Source: Microcaldota archaeon
GTDB lineage: Archaea > Micrarchaeota > Micrarchaeia > Micrarchaeales > Micrarchaeaceae
Direction of reading: 5' to 3'
DNA length: 64,000 nt
NCBI GenBank assembly: GCA_028866775.1
Contig: JAGWHK010000001.1
Span: 294,007-358,006, forward strand
Shown one piece after another: positions 1-8,978 of this stretch (positions are counted from its first letter, which is position 1; the number at the start of each line of letters is the position of its first letter). The position numbers were made by a program, and so were the translations under genes. Below the pieces are notes generated by a model that did no database searches, was not told where the DNA came from, and saw nothing but the letters and a program-made list of their open reading frames with translations.

Positions 1-183
1 ATATACCTTCTGGGGCAAACTTATAGTCGGTGCTGAAATGACCGCAGAGCTTGAATAGGCTCACGCATTCTAGACAGTGTTTTCGACACCGGACGAAAAA
101 TGCTACGTAGACTTTCTAGTCTACTGCGTCATTTACCGTGAAGTCGCGTGTTTCGCGATGGATTTTGAGGAGAAGAGGTTATG
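1..183 (+). other. 16S-23S rRNA spacer
   Basis: This stretch precedes the 23S gene and holds no protein gene. It shows three short hairpins: GTGT/ACAC at 77-80 and 86-89, GTAGAC/GTCTAC at 107-112 and 119-124, and TCGCG/CGCGA at 144-148 and 154-158. I see no tRNA fold, so the tRNA-Ala found in many archaeal spacers is not within these bases. The 16S gene is presumably upstream of base 1 but is not in the window. Confidence 0.6.
170..182 (+). promoter_or_regulatory. 23S processing stem, 5' arm (3' arm at 3029-3041)
   Basis: The 13 bases at 170-182 (GAGAAGAGGTTAT) are the perfect reverse complement of 3029-3041 (ATAACCTCTTCTC), so the two sides of the 23S gene can pair into one helix. Just inside it, GTAC at 186-189 can pair with GTAC at 3024-3027 after a 3-base/1-base asymmetric break. 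Archaeal pre-rRNA is cut at bulge-helix-bulge motifs in such stems by the tRNA splicing endonuclease. This geometry is close to that motif but not canonical. Confidence 0.75.
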
Positions 184-3025
184 AAGTACATATTCATGCC
201 ACCTAGAGGATGGCTAGGCTATAGCAGCTGTGAAGGTCGTGGCAAGCTGCGATAAGCCCCGGGGAGCCGCAAGTCAGGTATTGAACCGGGGATCACCTAA
301 TGTGCCGAGAGGCACGCACACGCGGCGAACTGAAAAATCTTAGTAGCCGCAGGAAAAGAAAGCGAAAGCGATTCCGTTAGTAAAGCGATTGAAACCGGAA
401 GAGGGCAACCTGAATCCCCATTTGCAAAAATGGCGGAGATGTGGGACAGTAGCATCCCAATCACGAGTCGAGCGTTCTGGAAAGAACGGCCATAGAGAGT
501 GACAGCCTCGTAGATTAAGTGAGAGGGAGTAGCTGTGAAGGAGTAGTTCTGGTTGATTATCCAGAGCGAAGACGGGGGCATTAAACCCCAACCCTAAATA
601 TTGGCTATAGACCGATAGTGGACAAGTAGCGCGAGCGAAAGCTGAAAAGAACCCATACCTATGGGATTGAAAAGATCTGAAACTAGGTGGCGACATGAAG
701 GTAAGGCGTTAAAGTGATGATGCATGCAGAAGCTGAAGCACGAAAGTGCCATGCGATGCGTGAGTAACAGCGTTTTACCATTCTTCTTGAAGCAAGAGCC
801 AGGGAGTGTATTTGAGTGGCGAGCCGCGCAAGCGGCGTAGCGAAAGCGAGGGCGCGCAACATGTGAGGCGCATGGTATGAAAATGCCAAAGTCACTTTTT
901 TACGACCCGAAGCCGTTGTGAACTACGCGAGACTAGGGCGAAGCTAGGCTAAAGCCTGGTGGAGGCCCGCAACCTGTCATGGCATGTCCTGTTGGGTGAG
1001 TTTCGGGTAGCGGCGATATACCATTCGAACACGGCAATAGCGGGTCCCCTCTGAAGTATCTTTAGGATAGCTCCGGGCGAGTTTGCATGTGCGGTAGAGC
1101 TACCGATCAATTGGGGCGGAGTCGAAAGGCTCCACCAATTTGTCAAACTCCGAATGCATATGCTGCGTAGACCCCGGGAGTCGGCGAGGTTGGGTAAGCC
1201 AGCCCCGCGAGACTGCAAAGATAGTGAATGTGGTTAAGGTCCCAAAGTTCTGATTGAGTGTCTTAAAGGCTGAACATGACACAGACAGCCGGGAGGTAGG
1301 CTCAGAAGCAGCCACCCTTTAAAAAACGCGTAATAGCGTACCGGTAGAGCCATGTTTGGCTGAAGATATACGGGGCTAAATCAGGCACCGAGACCACATC
1401 GTGCGATAAGCACGGGTAAGAGGGCATGTGGCACGGCAAGAAGTAAGTTCGAGAGGACTTATGGACCGTGCTATAGGGAAAATCCTGGTATCAGTAACAT
1501 CATATATGGGTGAGAATCCCATACACCGGAAGCACAAGGTTTTCTTCGCGACGCTCGTCAGCGGAGAGTTAGTCGATCCTAAGTGCAATGCTAATCACAA
1601 TTGCACAAAAGGGAAGCTGGTTAATATTCCAGCACTTGGGATGTAGGCGTGGCAACACAAGGTGGATTTCTGACGGTTGGGGATAGGTTCGAAAGAAAGT
1701 GCAAAGGGCTGCGGAGTCTCGTTATGAGGAGAAGCAGCTAAATGAACTAATGAACTGAATTCCTGACCCAGTGAAAAGGGAATCCGCAACGATCAGTCTA
1801 AACCGTACCTAGAACCATTAGAGGTGCTGCTGGCTGAAAAGGCCAAGGTGTGACGGAATAACCAATCTTAGGGAAATCGGCAAAATAGTGGCGTAAGTTT
1901 TCGAGAAGCCATGTCTGCGTATAGGATATGCAGATATCATTGACTAGGGGACAGCAACTGTTTATCAAAAACACAACTCACCGCAAAGCGGAAACGCTAA
2001 GTACAGTGGGTGACGCCTGCTCACCGCCAGTACGTGAAGGCCCTTTACAAGGGGAGTAAGCGCTGGCAAAGAGCGGGAGTAACTCTGACTCTCTTGAGGT
2101 AGCGTAATACCTCGTCACTTAATAGGTGACTTGCATGAAGGGCGTAATGACTGTCCCACTGTCCCAAGATTGGATCCGGTGAACTTACTGCGCGGTGAAT
2201 ATGCCGCGATCTCTCAGTGGGAAACGAAGTCTCCATGAATCTTGACTACAGCCTGTTGTTGTTGCAATGCAAATTATGCATAGCGTAAGTGGGAGCGTCG
2301 ATCCGGTTGCTCAGGCGGCCGGGGAGCGCCAATGTAACACCACTCCTAGTTTGCCTTGCAGCTAACTCGCGAGAGGACAGCAGCAGGTGGGTAGTTGGAC
2401 TGGACGGTTGCTCTCGATAAAGAAACGAGAGTGGCCAACGCTCTGCTTAGGTGGATTGGGAATCCACCGGTAAGCATAAAGGTAAATGCAGGGCTGACTG
2501 TGTTCTTAAAAGCGTGGAACGCAGACTAGAAATAGGGGCTTAGCGAACTTTGGTACCTCTTTTAATGGGGGTCCAAGCTGTCAAAAAAGTTACTCTGGAG
2601 GTAACCGATTCGTCGCCAGTAAGCGTCCACAGCGACCTGGCGGTTTGATACATCGATATGGGCTTACGATATCCTGGCCGTGCACAAGCGGCCAAGGGTT
2701 GGACTGCTCGTCCATTAAAATCGTACACGAGCTGAGTTCAGTCCGCCGCGAGGCAGGACGGTAGTATCTACTGGGAGTGTCAGTGTCAGAGGGTAAGCTC
2801 CCCTCAATACGAGAGGAACGGGGGATCGGCGCCTCTAGTGTACCGGTTGTGATTGCACTGCCGGGTAGCCACGCGCCAAAAGGATAAGCCCTGAAAGCAT
2901 CTAAGGACGAAGCCAGACCCGAAACTAGACACTAGGTCGGCCGCAATAGACGGCTTTGATAGGACGGGTGCGTAAGCAGAGAGCGCAAGCGATTTGCGAA
3001 CATACCGTTACTAAAGACTAATTGT
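184..3025 (+). rRNA. 23S ribosomal RNA
   Basis: Large-subunit rRNA. Conserved LSU blocks are readable throughout: the domain I block around 215-260 (GAAGGTCGTGGCAAGCTGCG, then GATAAGCC), the GTAGCGAAAGCGAG-type stretches, and the sarcin-ricin loop region near 2803-2822 (CTCAATACGAGAGGAACGGG). No large insertion or intron is evident, since the total of about 2.84 kb is normal for an archaeal or bacterial LSU. The ends are approximate. They were placed inside the long complementary flanks at 170-182 and 3029-3041 and by comparison with where LSU helix 1 should close. No 5S gene follows; the next feature is a protein gene on the other strand. Confidence 0.96.
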
Positions 3026-3087
3026 ACGATAACCTCTTCTCTCATGTTTTATTTCATGAGTTCCCAGCGCGAGCCAGTCGCTTCGGG

Positions 3088-4260
3088 TCACTTGGGTATA
3101 AGGACAAGCAGTTCGCGTCCGACTATCTGATCTGGCCTGTGGTATATCAGCCTGTCGACCTTCAGGTTTGCGAATTTCACCCTTGCGTAGCCCACCTTGT
3201 CCAACTTATCAGCGACGGGAAGGCGCAGGAAGCCGTTCTTGGTCTTCCATACAGGAATGGCGATGCAGCAGCGCGACTTTTGGTTGAGCTGGGGCCTCAG
3301 GTTCGCCAGGAAGTTGTTGAGCATTATGTTGGCGTTGTAGGCGATGGCCTTTAGCGAGGACTCCTTCGGCAGGTGGTCCAGCGGTGGCCCGAGGTATATT
3401 TCGCTTACGACCCTATCGAAGTAGCCCTTCCATTTGTTTATTGATGCATCGGCTGAGGTCAGGCTTTCAAGTTTTATGTCTATCTTGTACTGGCTTGCAA
3501 GCCATTCGAGATTGTCCTTTGTGTAGAGAGTCATCTCGGGATTCAGGTCGCTGCCGATTAGCTTGGAACCCTTGAGCGCCGCCTCCATCAGCACCACTCC
3601 AGTGCCGCAGAACGGGTCTAGGACTGTGTTGTCTGGGCCCACTTTAGCCAGGTTGAGCATTATCTGCGCCAGCTTTGGCGGAAGCATGCCTACCTTAGTG
3701 TCACGCTTTGGCCTTTTGTAGTCTCGCCTGGAGTAGCTCTCTATGTCTTGGACGTTTGTGGTCCTAGCTATGTAGTTGGCCTTAGCGCTTGAAACTATGA
3801 GGAACTCGAAGCCTGTATCGCCGAGCATCTTGTTGTGTATAACCTGGGCGCTGTTCAGTTCATTATCCTCCCCCAGCACCACGTGCGATAGTCTGCCCCT
3901 CTTCTTCAGCTCGCCCTTGATATCGAACGCGAGCTTCTCTACCTGCTTGGGCGCCACTTTGATGCCATACACGCTAAGCCCAAAAGAGATCTTGTGGGCA
4001 GGCTTGCCTTCCAAATGCTTCACTATGACCTCAAGGGCCGCTGATGACAGCTTCGATGAGAGGGGGCATGTTCCTATGACCTCTCCTATCTTTACTGTGC
4101 CCCCCAGGCCGTGTTTTGACAGGTCGGCATCTGTAGACACCATTGCGCAGCTGCCTCCCAGTGGCTTGACTGGGTCTGGACCGAGAACCGACTCCAGTTC
4201 GGCAACCCCCAGGCTCGGGTTTCTTCCGAGTATGCAGATCTGCATGACAATATCTCTCAT
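3088..4260 (-). CDS. THUMP-type tRNA guanosine methyltransferase (Trm11/TrmG10 family)
   Basis: Probable SAM-dependent RNA methyltransferase of the archaeal TrmG10/Trm11 group, which makes m2G10 (or m2,2G10) in tRNA. The N-terminal half (to about residue 165) is the THUMP-like RNA-binding part, opening with the family's ILGRNPSLGVAELE stretch. The C-terminal half is a Rossmann methyltransferase with motif I VLDPFCGTG and the acidic motif II GSDLNPEM. The usual catalytic D/N-P-P-Y is replaced by SEIYLGPP, a variant that leaves the exact base specificity uncertain. ATG at 4260 is used; an ATG five codons further in (4245) is also plausible because homologs start near the ILGR motif. The gene begins 9 bases after the gmk stop, so the two are probably co-transcribed. 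Confidence 0.85.
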   Translation of the reverse strand: MRDIVMQICILGRNPSLGVAELESVLGPDPVKPLGGSCAMVSTDADLSKHGLGGTVKIGEVIGTCPLSSKLSSAALEVIVKHLEGKPAHKISFGLSVYGIKVAPKQVEKLAFDIKGELKKRGRLSHVVLGEDNELNSAQVIHNKMLGDTGFEFLIVSSAKANYIARTTNVQDIESYSRRDYKRPKRDTKVGMLPPKLAQIMLNLAKVGPDNTVLDPFCGTGVVLMEAALKGSKLIGSDLNPEMTLYTKDNLEWLASQYKIDIKLESLTSADASINKWKGYFDRVVSEIYLGPPLDHLPKESSLKAIAYNANIMLNNFLANLRPQLNQKSRCCIAIPVWKTKNGFLRLPVADKLDKVGYARVKFANLKVDRLIYHRPDQIVGRELLVLIPK

Positions 4261-4269
4261 TTGCAATTG

Positions 4270-4842
4270 TTAAGGCTTCCTTCTCAGGGTTATCGCTTTT
4301 CTTATCTCCTCTGCTACCCGGCCCACCTTTCCTTCCTCGTTGACCAGTCTTAGGTCTATCAGCCCCGCATACCTTGAGTCGAGTGAGGAGGCCTCGCGCT
4401 CGTCCTCCTCGATTCTGTTCTTCTCGACCTGCCTGCCGGCCTTCATCAGGCGCGATCTTATTATGGAGAAGTTCGGCGGAAGCAGATAGACAGAGAATAT
4501 CTTTCCCGGGAACTCAACCTTCAGCTCAGCAAGGAAGGGGATCTTGTAATCCACCATCGGAAACATTCCTGCCCGCATCGCCTCGTTTATCATTTTCTTT
4601 GGGAGTGCTGCATAGTAGTCGCCATAGATGTGGTTTATCTGGGTAACCTCGCCGCGTTCCCGCATCTCCTTGAGCTTTGACAGGGGCATCGACACCCTCT
4701 CGGTCTCACCTGGCCTGAGAGGGCGAGTTACATGGTTCTTTACCTTGACGAATCTGGCATCAAGCTCGGAGAGCCTCTGCATCACAGTGCTCTTGCCTAC
4801 CCCAGATGGACCCATTATCACTAGGAACTTTGCTCTCATCAT
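4270..4842 (-). CDS. gmk: Guanylate kinase
   Basis: Phosphorylates GMP to GDP with ATP. The P-loop GPSGVGKST lies about 10 residues from the start. It is followed by VTRPLRPGETER (GMP-binding arginine region) and HIYGDYY, which matches the HGNYYG loop of bacterial GMP kinases. The length of about 190 residues is normal. Dedicated guanylate kinases are uncommon in most archaea, so this may be an old transfer from bacteria (inference). ATG at 4842 gives a start just before the P-loop and follows the antiporter stop as TGAAATG, consistent with translational coupling; an ATG at 4860 would overlap the upstream gene by 17 bases. Confidence 0.85.
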   Translation of the reverse strand: MMRAKFLVIMGPSGVGKSTVMQRLSELDARFVKVKNHVTRPLRPGETERVSMPLSKLKEMRERGEVTQINHIYGDYYAALPKKMINEAMRAGMFPMVDYKIPFLAELKVEFPGKIFSVYLLPPNFSIIRSRLMKAGRQVEKNRIEEDEREASSLDSRYAGLIDLRLVNEEGKVGRVAEEIRKAITLRRKP

Positions 4843-4843
4843 T

Positions 4844-6100
4844 TCACTTGGCCGCTTCATCTTTCTCTTTGGGTTTCCGGTAGGTCAGGAATATGCCTAA
4901 GCTCGATACCAGGTTGGTGAATAGTATTACCAGGAATATCTGGTCAAGGAAACCAGGTATGTTGATCCCAAGGCTGATGGGTATTATGGCGACCACGGCG
5001 GAGGCGAGACCCCTACCTATGTCGAAGTTGACTATCCCGCCTTCCATTCTCCGCCTTCCCGGATCCTTGCTCATGTAGCTCCGCAGGATCGGGACCGAAG
5101 CTGCCCTTATGATAAGTATGACCGCCGTGATTAGTATGGCGTATGATATGGCCAGCCAGCTCAGCTCGCTAAGGCTAAAGCGAATGCCTATGTATACAAA
5201 AAAGAATGTGCTGGTGAAGAATACTATCTCCCTCTGGTAGTTCTTGATGTAAGCTAGGTCGGCCTTGAGCGTCACTGGAGAGCCAATGGTCCTGTTTATT
5301 ATGCCGTCCTTGTGGGCCACAGCAACCGCGAACATCAGTCCGAATACGAATATCGTTATTGCGGTGCTCAATCCGAGCAGCTCTGATATTCCGTATGTGG
5401 CCAGCAGCATGGTCACACTGAGGACCCAGCGATAGTTCCTGCTCCAGCCCCTGAACCTGTTTAGCAGATAGAGCCAGATCAGGGCTGAGATAGTTCCGAG
5501 TATTGCCGCACCAACTATGTCTGTAAAGAATATGAAACTGGCTATTGAATAGCTTACATTGCTTATAAGGATTGTCTCGATCAGCAGGAGGGGTACGATC
5601 AGCTTCAACGTCTCGGTGAGCACGCTTTCGTAGGAAAGCGTGGTCCTTAGTTCGCTGGGAAGCTTGACCATCTTGAGTATCGAGGGCAGTATCACTGCGC
5701 TGGGGCCAGATATAGAAAATCCGAATATGAAGCAGTATATCAGGGCCCATTGGAACAGCAGGTGTGCGGCCACGGAAAGCGCAAGAGCAGTCGATATCTG
5801 CGTAAGGAAAGTGAAGACCGTCCCCCTGATTGCGATCTTCTTCAGGTTCTTCACGTTTGTGCTGATTCCGACCTCGAAAAGTATGAAGGCGATCGTTATT
5901 GCGGTTATGAAGGGGGTCAGCTGCTGAATTATCCCTGAGGGGCTTGTGTTAATCAGACCCAGGATCGGGCCTATCGCTATCCCTATCAGCATGAGCGGAA
6001 GTATGCCTGCTATGCGCATTCTGTCGAATAGGGCGTTTATCAGGAATCCGAGAAACGCTATCCCCGCCACGGCAACAAAGACCAATCCTACAGAGATCAT
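4844..6100 (-). CDS. Cation:proton antiporter (CPA superfamily, NhaP/KefB-like)
   Basis: Integral membrane antiporter of 418 residues with about a dozen hydrophobic segments and no cytoplasmic nucleotide-binding domain; likely exchanges Na+ or K+ for protons. The central part reads FGFSISGPSAVILPSILK followed by YESVLTETLK, which aligns with the TDPVA and ESLLND motifs of CPA1 exchangers. Both ion-binding acidic sites are altered: the Asp of TDPVA is not present and the ND pair is TE. The ion preference therefore cannot be inferred by analogy. It heads a short minus-strand unit with gmk and the tRNA methyltransferase. Confidence 0.82.
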   Translation of the reverse strand: MISVGLVFVAVAGIAFLGFLINALFDRMRIAGILPLMLIGIAIGPILGLINTSPSGIIQQLTPFITAITIAFILFEVGISTNVKNLKKIAIRGTVFTFLTQISTALALSVAAHLLFQWALIYCFIFGFSISGPSAVILPSILKMVKLPSELRTTLSYESVLTETLKLIVPLLLIETILISNVSYSIASFIFFTDIVGAAILGTISALIWLYLLNRFRGWSRNYRWVLSVTMLLATYGISELLGLSTAITIFVFGLMFAVAVAHKDGIINRTIGSPVTLKADLAYIKNYQREIVFFTSTFFFVYIGIRFSLSELSWLAISYAILITAVILIIRAASVPILRSYMSKDPGRRRMEGGIVNFDIGRGLASAVVAIIPISLGINIPGFLDQIFLVILFTNLVSSLGIFLTYRKPKEKDEAAK

Positions 6101-6166
6101 TGCATCGTGCCAGTGAGGATTTGAAGGGAAGGTTTTTATGATTTGGCGAATTATGTGGGAGGTCGC

Positions 6167-7027
6167 TTATAACCTTGGCATCTTCGCCCTCACATATGGG
6201 CCATGGTCCCTTACCGTGGCCGCGCTGGACCTGAGCATATGGAGCGCGCTATGCATGTTCCTGCCGTCGTTCGGGTCTATCGCGCAGTCGACATAGAAGT
6301 AGTTCTTCCATACGTCCTCAGGCTTCCTGGGGTCCTGAAGCGGCCTTGAGTCTATCCTGAGCAGGTCTATCTTGTACCTCCTGAAGCTGTTCAGCGCCTT
6401 GTACAGTTCCCCTGGGCCCTGATGGAGCACGAATGTCACGGTTGTCTTGTTTGACTCTGGATTCCTGAGCTGCTCCTTGGATATTATAAGGAATCTTGTG
6501 TAATTCAACACATTGTTGGCGATCCACTCCCTTCCTGAGCCCTGCGGGCTTATGACTTCCAGCCCATACATGGTGGCCGCGCTCCCATTGGCTATGGCGG
6601 CCTGGTCCCTCCTTCCCTCATTTCTGACCCTCTCTGCCGCCGCCGAGGTCGATGGCGCCTCCTCCACGTCCACCTTCATTCCCTGCAGCTTTATGCTACA
6701 CTGGTCGGCTGCATCAGGAATCGTGATCACCTTCCTCACCTCCTCAGGCCTTGTTCCCTTGACGCCAAGGAGGAGGTGCTCTATCTTTTCTATGTGCTCT
6801 CCCACGATCCATACGCCAGGAGTGTTGAAAACCAGATCCGCAGTTTGCGCGATCAGACCCTTGCTGGAGCTGTATATGGGCAGTATGCCCCTGTCAAAGC
6901 CCGATTTCACTGCCGAAAAGATCTCGTTGTGGTATCTGAAGGGCACCATCGCGCATTCCGCGCCGAAATAGCTGAGCGCGGCCGTATGTGTGTTTGATGC
7001 AGGCTTTCCGAAATATGCGATTCTCAT
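6167..7027 (-). CDS. pheA: Prephenate dehydratase (PheA, stand-alone, with ACT domain)
   Basis: Converts prephenate to phenylpyruvate in phenylalanine synthesis. The N-terminus MRIAYFGKPASNTHTAAL matches the family opening, the catalytic Thr-Arg pair is seen in NYTRF near residue 175, and a regulatory ACT domain follows (TTVTFVLHQGPGELYKAL onward). There is no chorismate mutase domain. The frame is open further upstream, but this start is chosen because it matches the family N-terminus and lies 7 bases after the stop of the SDR gene. No other aromatic amino acid gene is in the window. Confidence 0.88.
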   Translation of the reverse strand: MRIAYFGKPASNTHTAALSYFGAECAMVPFRYHNEIFSAVKSGFDRGILPIYSSSKGLIAQTADLVFNTPGVWIVGEHIEKIEHLLLGVKGTRPEEVRKVITIPDAADQCSIKLQGMKVDVEEAPSTSAAAERVRNEGRRDQAAIANGSAATMYGLEVISPQGSGREWIANNVLNYTRFLIISKEQLRNPESNKTTVTFVLHQGPGELYKALNSFRRYKIDLLRIDSRPLQDPRKPEDVWKNYFYVDCAIDPNDGRNMHSALHMLRSSAATVRDHGPYVRAKMPRL

Positions 7028-7034
7028 TGTTTCA

Positions 7035-7793
7035 CTAGGTTGCAAACTTGTATCCAGAGTTGTTGAAGTTCTCAAAGACATACCTGCCGGTCTTCCAGGA
7101 CTTTTCCTCCCTAGGGTCGTCAAACCTGAGCAGCTGGTAATCTGATTTTAACAGGCCCTCTGCCAACTTTGCGGCAAGCCTTGTCGATATCGTTATCCCC
7201 CTGAGCTTCTCCACCCTTTCTTCGCCCAGGCTGCTGAGCATGGCCGTGCTCACCGGACCGAAGAGGGCTATCTTCACCCTGATCCCTGACCTTTCCCTCT
7301 CCAGCTTGTCTGAAAGCTGGCTTGCCATCTCCATCACAAAGTTCTTGGAGAGCCCATACATTTCCACATCCTCGCGCGGGTATATCGCCCTCTCGGAGGA
7401 TATCTGCAGTAGTGTGGCGTTTTGGCTCAGGTTCCTGAAGCCCTCCCTGATCATCCGCCAGCTCCCCATGATGTTTACCTTGACCATCTCGTCCAGTTCG
7501 AACTCGTCGATGTCGGTCATGCTGCCCCGCCTCAGCACGCCAGCGTTGTTGACCAGAAGGTCTACAGGCTTTGCTATCAGGGAGAATGCATCAATGACCT
7601 GTAGCTGGGAGGCGATGTCGCAGTCTAGGTGGGCAACGCCTTCGATCGGCCTTCTGGGGGCCTTTTGGTCGAAGGAGTAGGTTATGTATTCCTGCCTCAG
7701 CATTCTGCAGAGCTCGCGGCCTATGCCGCTGCTGCCTCCAGTAACCACGGCAACTCTCCTTCTGAACTCTGGGGCTTTCCGGCTAGCAGTCAT
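7035..7793 (-). CDS. Short-chain dehydrogenase/reductase
   Basis: NAD(P)-dependent oxidoreductase of the classical SDR fold. It has the nucleotide-binding TGGSSGIGRE near residue 15, LLVNNAG in strand 4, a catalytic Ser in LQISSERA, and the YxxxK pair in MYGLSK. About 250 residues, the usual SDR length. The substrate is unknown. The frame stays open 71 codons upstream, but ATG at 7793 is supported by a TATA element (7815-7824) at leaderless spacing and by the usual short SDR N-terminus. Probably co-transcribed with the prephenate dehydratase gene, though a shared pathway is not evident. Confidence 0.86.
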   Translation of the reverse strand: MTASRKAPEFRRRVAVVTGGSSGIGRELCRMLRQEYITYSFDQKAPRRPIEGVAHLDCDIASQLQVIDAFSLIAKPVDLLVNNAGVLRRGSMTDIDEFELDEMVKVNIMGSWRMIREGFRNLSQNATLLQISSERAIYPREDVEMYGLSKNFVMEMASQLSDKLERERSGIRVKIALFGPVSTAMLSSLGEERVEKLRGITISTRLAAKLAEGLLKSDYQLLRFDDPREEKSWKTGRYVFENFNNSGYKFAT

Positions 7794-7814
7794 CGATCTA
7801 TTGGAATGCGTCCA

Positions 7815-7824
7815 GATATTTAAG
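7815..7824 (-). promoter_or_regulatory. TATA box for the SDR-pheA unit
   Basis: CTTAAATATC on the minus strand is centred about 26 bases before the ATG at 7793, the archaeal TATA-to-start spacing. The transcript would be leaderless. Confidence 0.6.
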
Positions 7825-7886
7825 CATTTTCTACGCCTGCCGATGAATGCTTTTAGCCTTTTCCCTGCCAATTTAGCTGTGGTTTG

Positions 7887-8447
7887 GTGAGCCAGGGACT
7901 CCAGGACAACCCCACGCAGAGATTGATATGCGTGGACCATGATGGCAGGGAGACAGGGAGGGTAGTGGACAGGAGGTCCGCCCACACAGCGCCGGGTGTC
8001 AAGCACCTAGCTGTGCAAATCCTGGTGCTTAACTCCAAGGGGGAGATCATACTCCATGAAAGGCCTATGACAAAGGTTGGAGGGGGAGTGCTTGACGCCC
8101 CAACCACGCATGTGATGGCTGGGGAAACCCATATGGAGGCTGCAGTGCGCTGCCTCAAGAACGAGTATGGGATAGCGGGCAGGCACCGGATAACCATACT
8201 TGGTGGCTTCTCCTACGAGAAGGACTATGGAGATGGCAGCTGCGAGAATGAGTTCTGCCTTGCCGCGTATGTTGTCTATGACGGGATCATAACCCCTAAC
8301 GGCAAGGAGGTCCCCAGGGTTGTAAGGCTGCCATGCCCTGAATTCATCCAGGAGCTGATTTCAGGGCCTGAGAACTTCCCGCCATGGTTGAAGGACACTG
8401 TAAGGATAGTCAGGTCCGATCAAAATGGGGGGAGGCTGTTCCAGTGA
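7887..8447 (+). CDS. Nudix hydrolase-fold protein resembling type 1 isopentenyl-diphosphate isomerase
   Basis: The order of motifs follows type 1 IDI: an N-terminal CVDHDGRETGRVVDRRSAH, then LAVQILVLNSKGEIILHERP, the Nudix box HVMAGETHMEAAVRCLKNEYGI (shown by its G, E, A, R, E and G positions), and ENEF corresponding to the catalytic glutamate region (WGENE). The catalytic cysteine of IDI (VCGH) is missing: the aligned stretch is PTTH. It may therefore be an IDI-like hydrolase rather than an isomerase. GTG at 7887 is taken as the start (TTG at 7884 is adjacent); no ATG is available near the N-terminus. Confidence 0.7.
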   Translation: MSQGLQDNPTQRLICVDHDGRETGRVVDRRSAHTAPGVKHLAVQILVLNSKGEIILHERPMTKVGGGVLDAPTTHVMAGETHMEAAVRCLKNEYGIAGRHRITILGGFSYEKDYGDGSCENEFCLAAYVVYDGIITPNGKEVPRVVRLPCPEFIQELISGPENFPPWLKDTVRIVRSDQNGGRLFQ

Positions 8448-8467
8448 ACCGAAGCAACACAATCGGC

Positions 8468-8476
8468 TTTTTATAG
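8468..8476 (+). promoter_or_regulatory. TATA box
   Basis: TTTTTATAG is centred about 30 bases before the ATG at 8502, fitting a leaderless or near-leaderless transcript for the small exported protein and probably the RnfD-like gene behind it. Confidence 0.55.
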
Positions 8477-8501
8477 AGCGTGGTAAAATCTGTTTGGTTT
8501 C

Positions 8502-8966
8502 ATGAGTAGGAAAGTTGTATTTTTGGCTGTAGCTGTTGTGGTTGCAGGTTTACTCGCAGCGGTTGTGATCAATACCGGACTTTCCCACGTGCCTTCAAAT
8601 TCCGGCTCGTCCACAAGCACCGTAGCGCAGATTCAGCAGCAGAACCGGTCGGCGTCTGTTCTTTTCTCAAGCACCCCGTATTATGCATACTCGTATCAGA
8701 TATACCCCGGAGCTGTGTCTCCGCAGGCCAAATCCGCAATGGACGGATACAGCATGAACATTAGTCAGGCTGCAGCCGGTGCGGAGAACATCACGATCTC
8801 TGTTCAGGGAAGAAGTGGCACAATCGCAATTACAAGCGGAGAGAGGCTTTACATTGTCGAGACCTCGTTCGGTGACGATGCGCCTGGGTACGAGGGATCG
8901 GTGGGTGACGATGGATTTGTTGTGGCCGATCAGAACGGCTACGTGCTGAGCGCATTCGGGATTTGA
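8502..8966 (+). CDS. Small exported or membrane-anchored protein, unknown
   Basis: A 154-residue protein with MSRK followed by a strongly hydrophobic run to about residue 24, so it is either secreted or held by an N-terminal anchor. The outer part is rich in Ser, Tyr and Gly with no domain I recognise. It ends 12 bases before the RnfD-like gene and is probably co-transcribed with it, which suggests a partner or periplasm-facing accessory role. In bacterial Rnf and Nqr systems the membrane RnfD works beside an exported flavoprotein RnfG, but the SGAT flavin-attachment motif of RnfG is not present here. Confidence 0.7.
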   Translation: MSRKVVFLAVAVVVAGLLAAVVINTGLSHVPSNSGSSTSTVAQIQQQNRSASVLFSSTPYYAYSYQIYPGAVSPQAKSAMDGYSMNISQAAAGAENITISVQGRSGTIAITSGERLYIVETSFGDDAPGYEGSVGDDGFVVADQNGYVLSAFGI

Positions 8967-8978
8967 TGGCTTGATCTG

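Noticed and set aside
297-2728. Open frames inside the 23S rRNA
   Set aside because: They lie within the conserved LSU rRNA sequence on either strand, have no promoter or protein similarity, and are chance frames.
170-3041. Canonical bulge-helix-bulge around the 23S gene
   Set aside because: The 13-base stem is real, but the inner part gives a 3/1 break and a 4-pair helix without a second 3-base bulge, so I describe it only as a processing stem.
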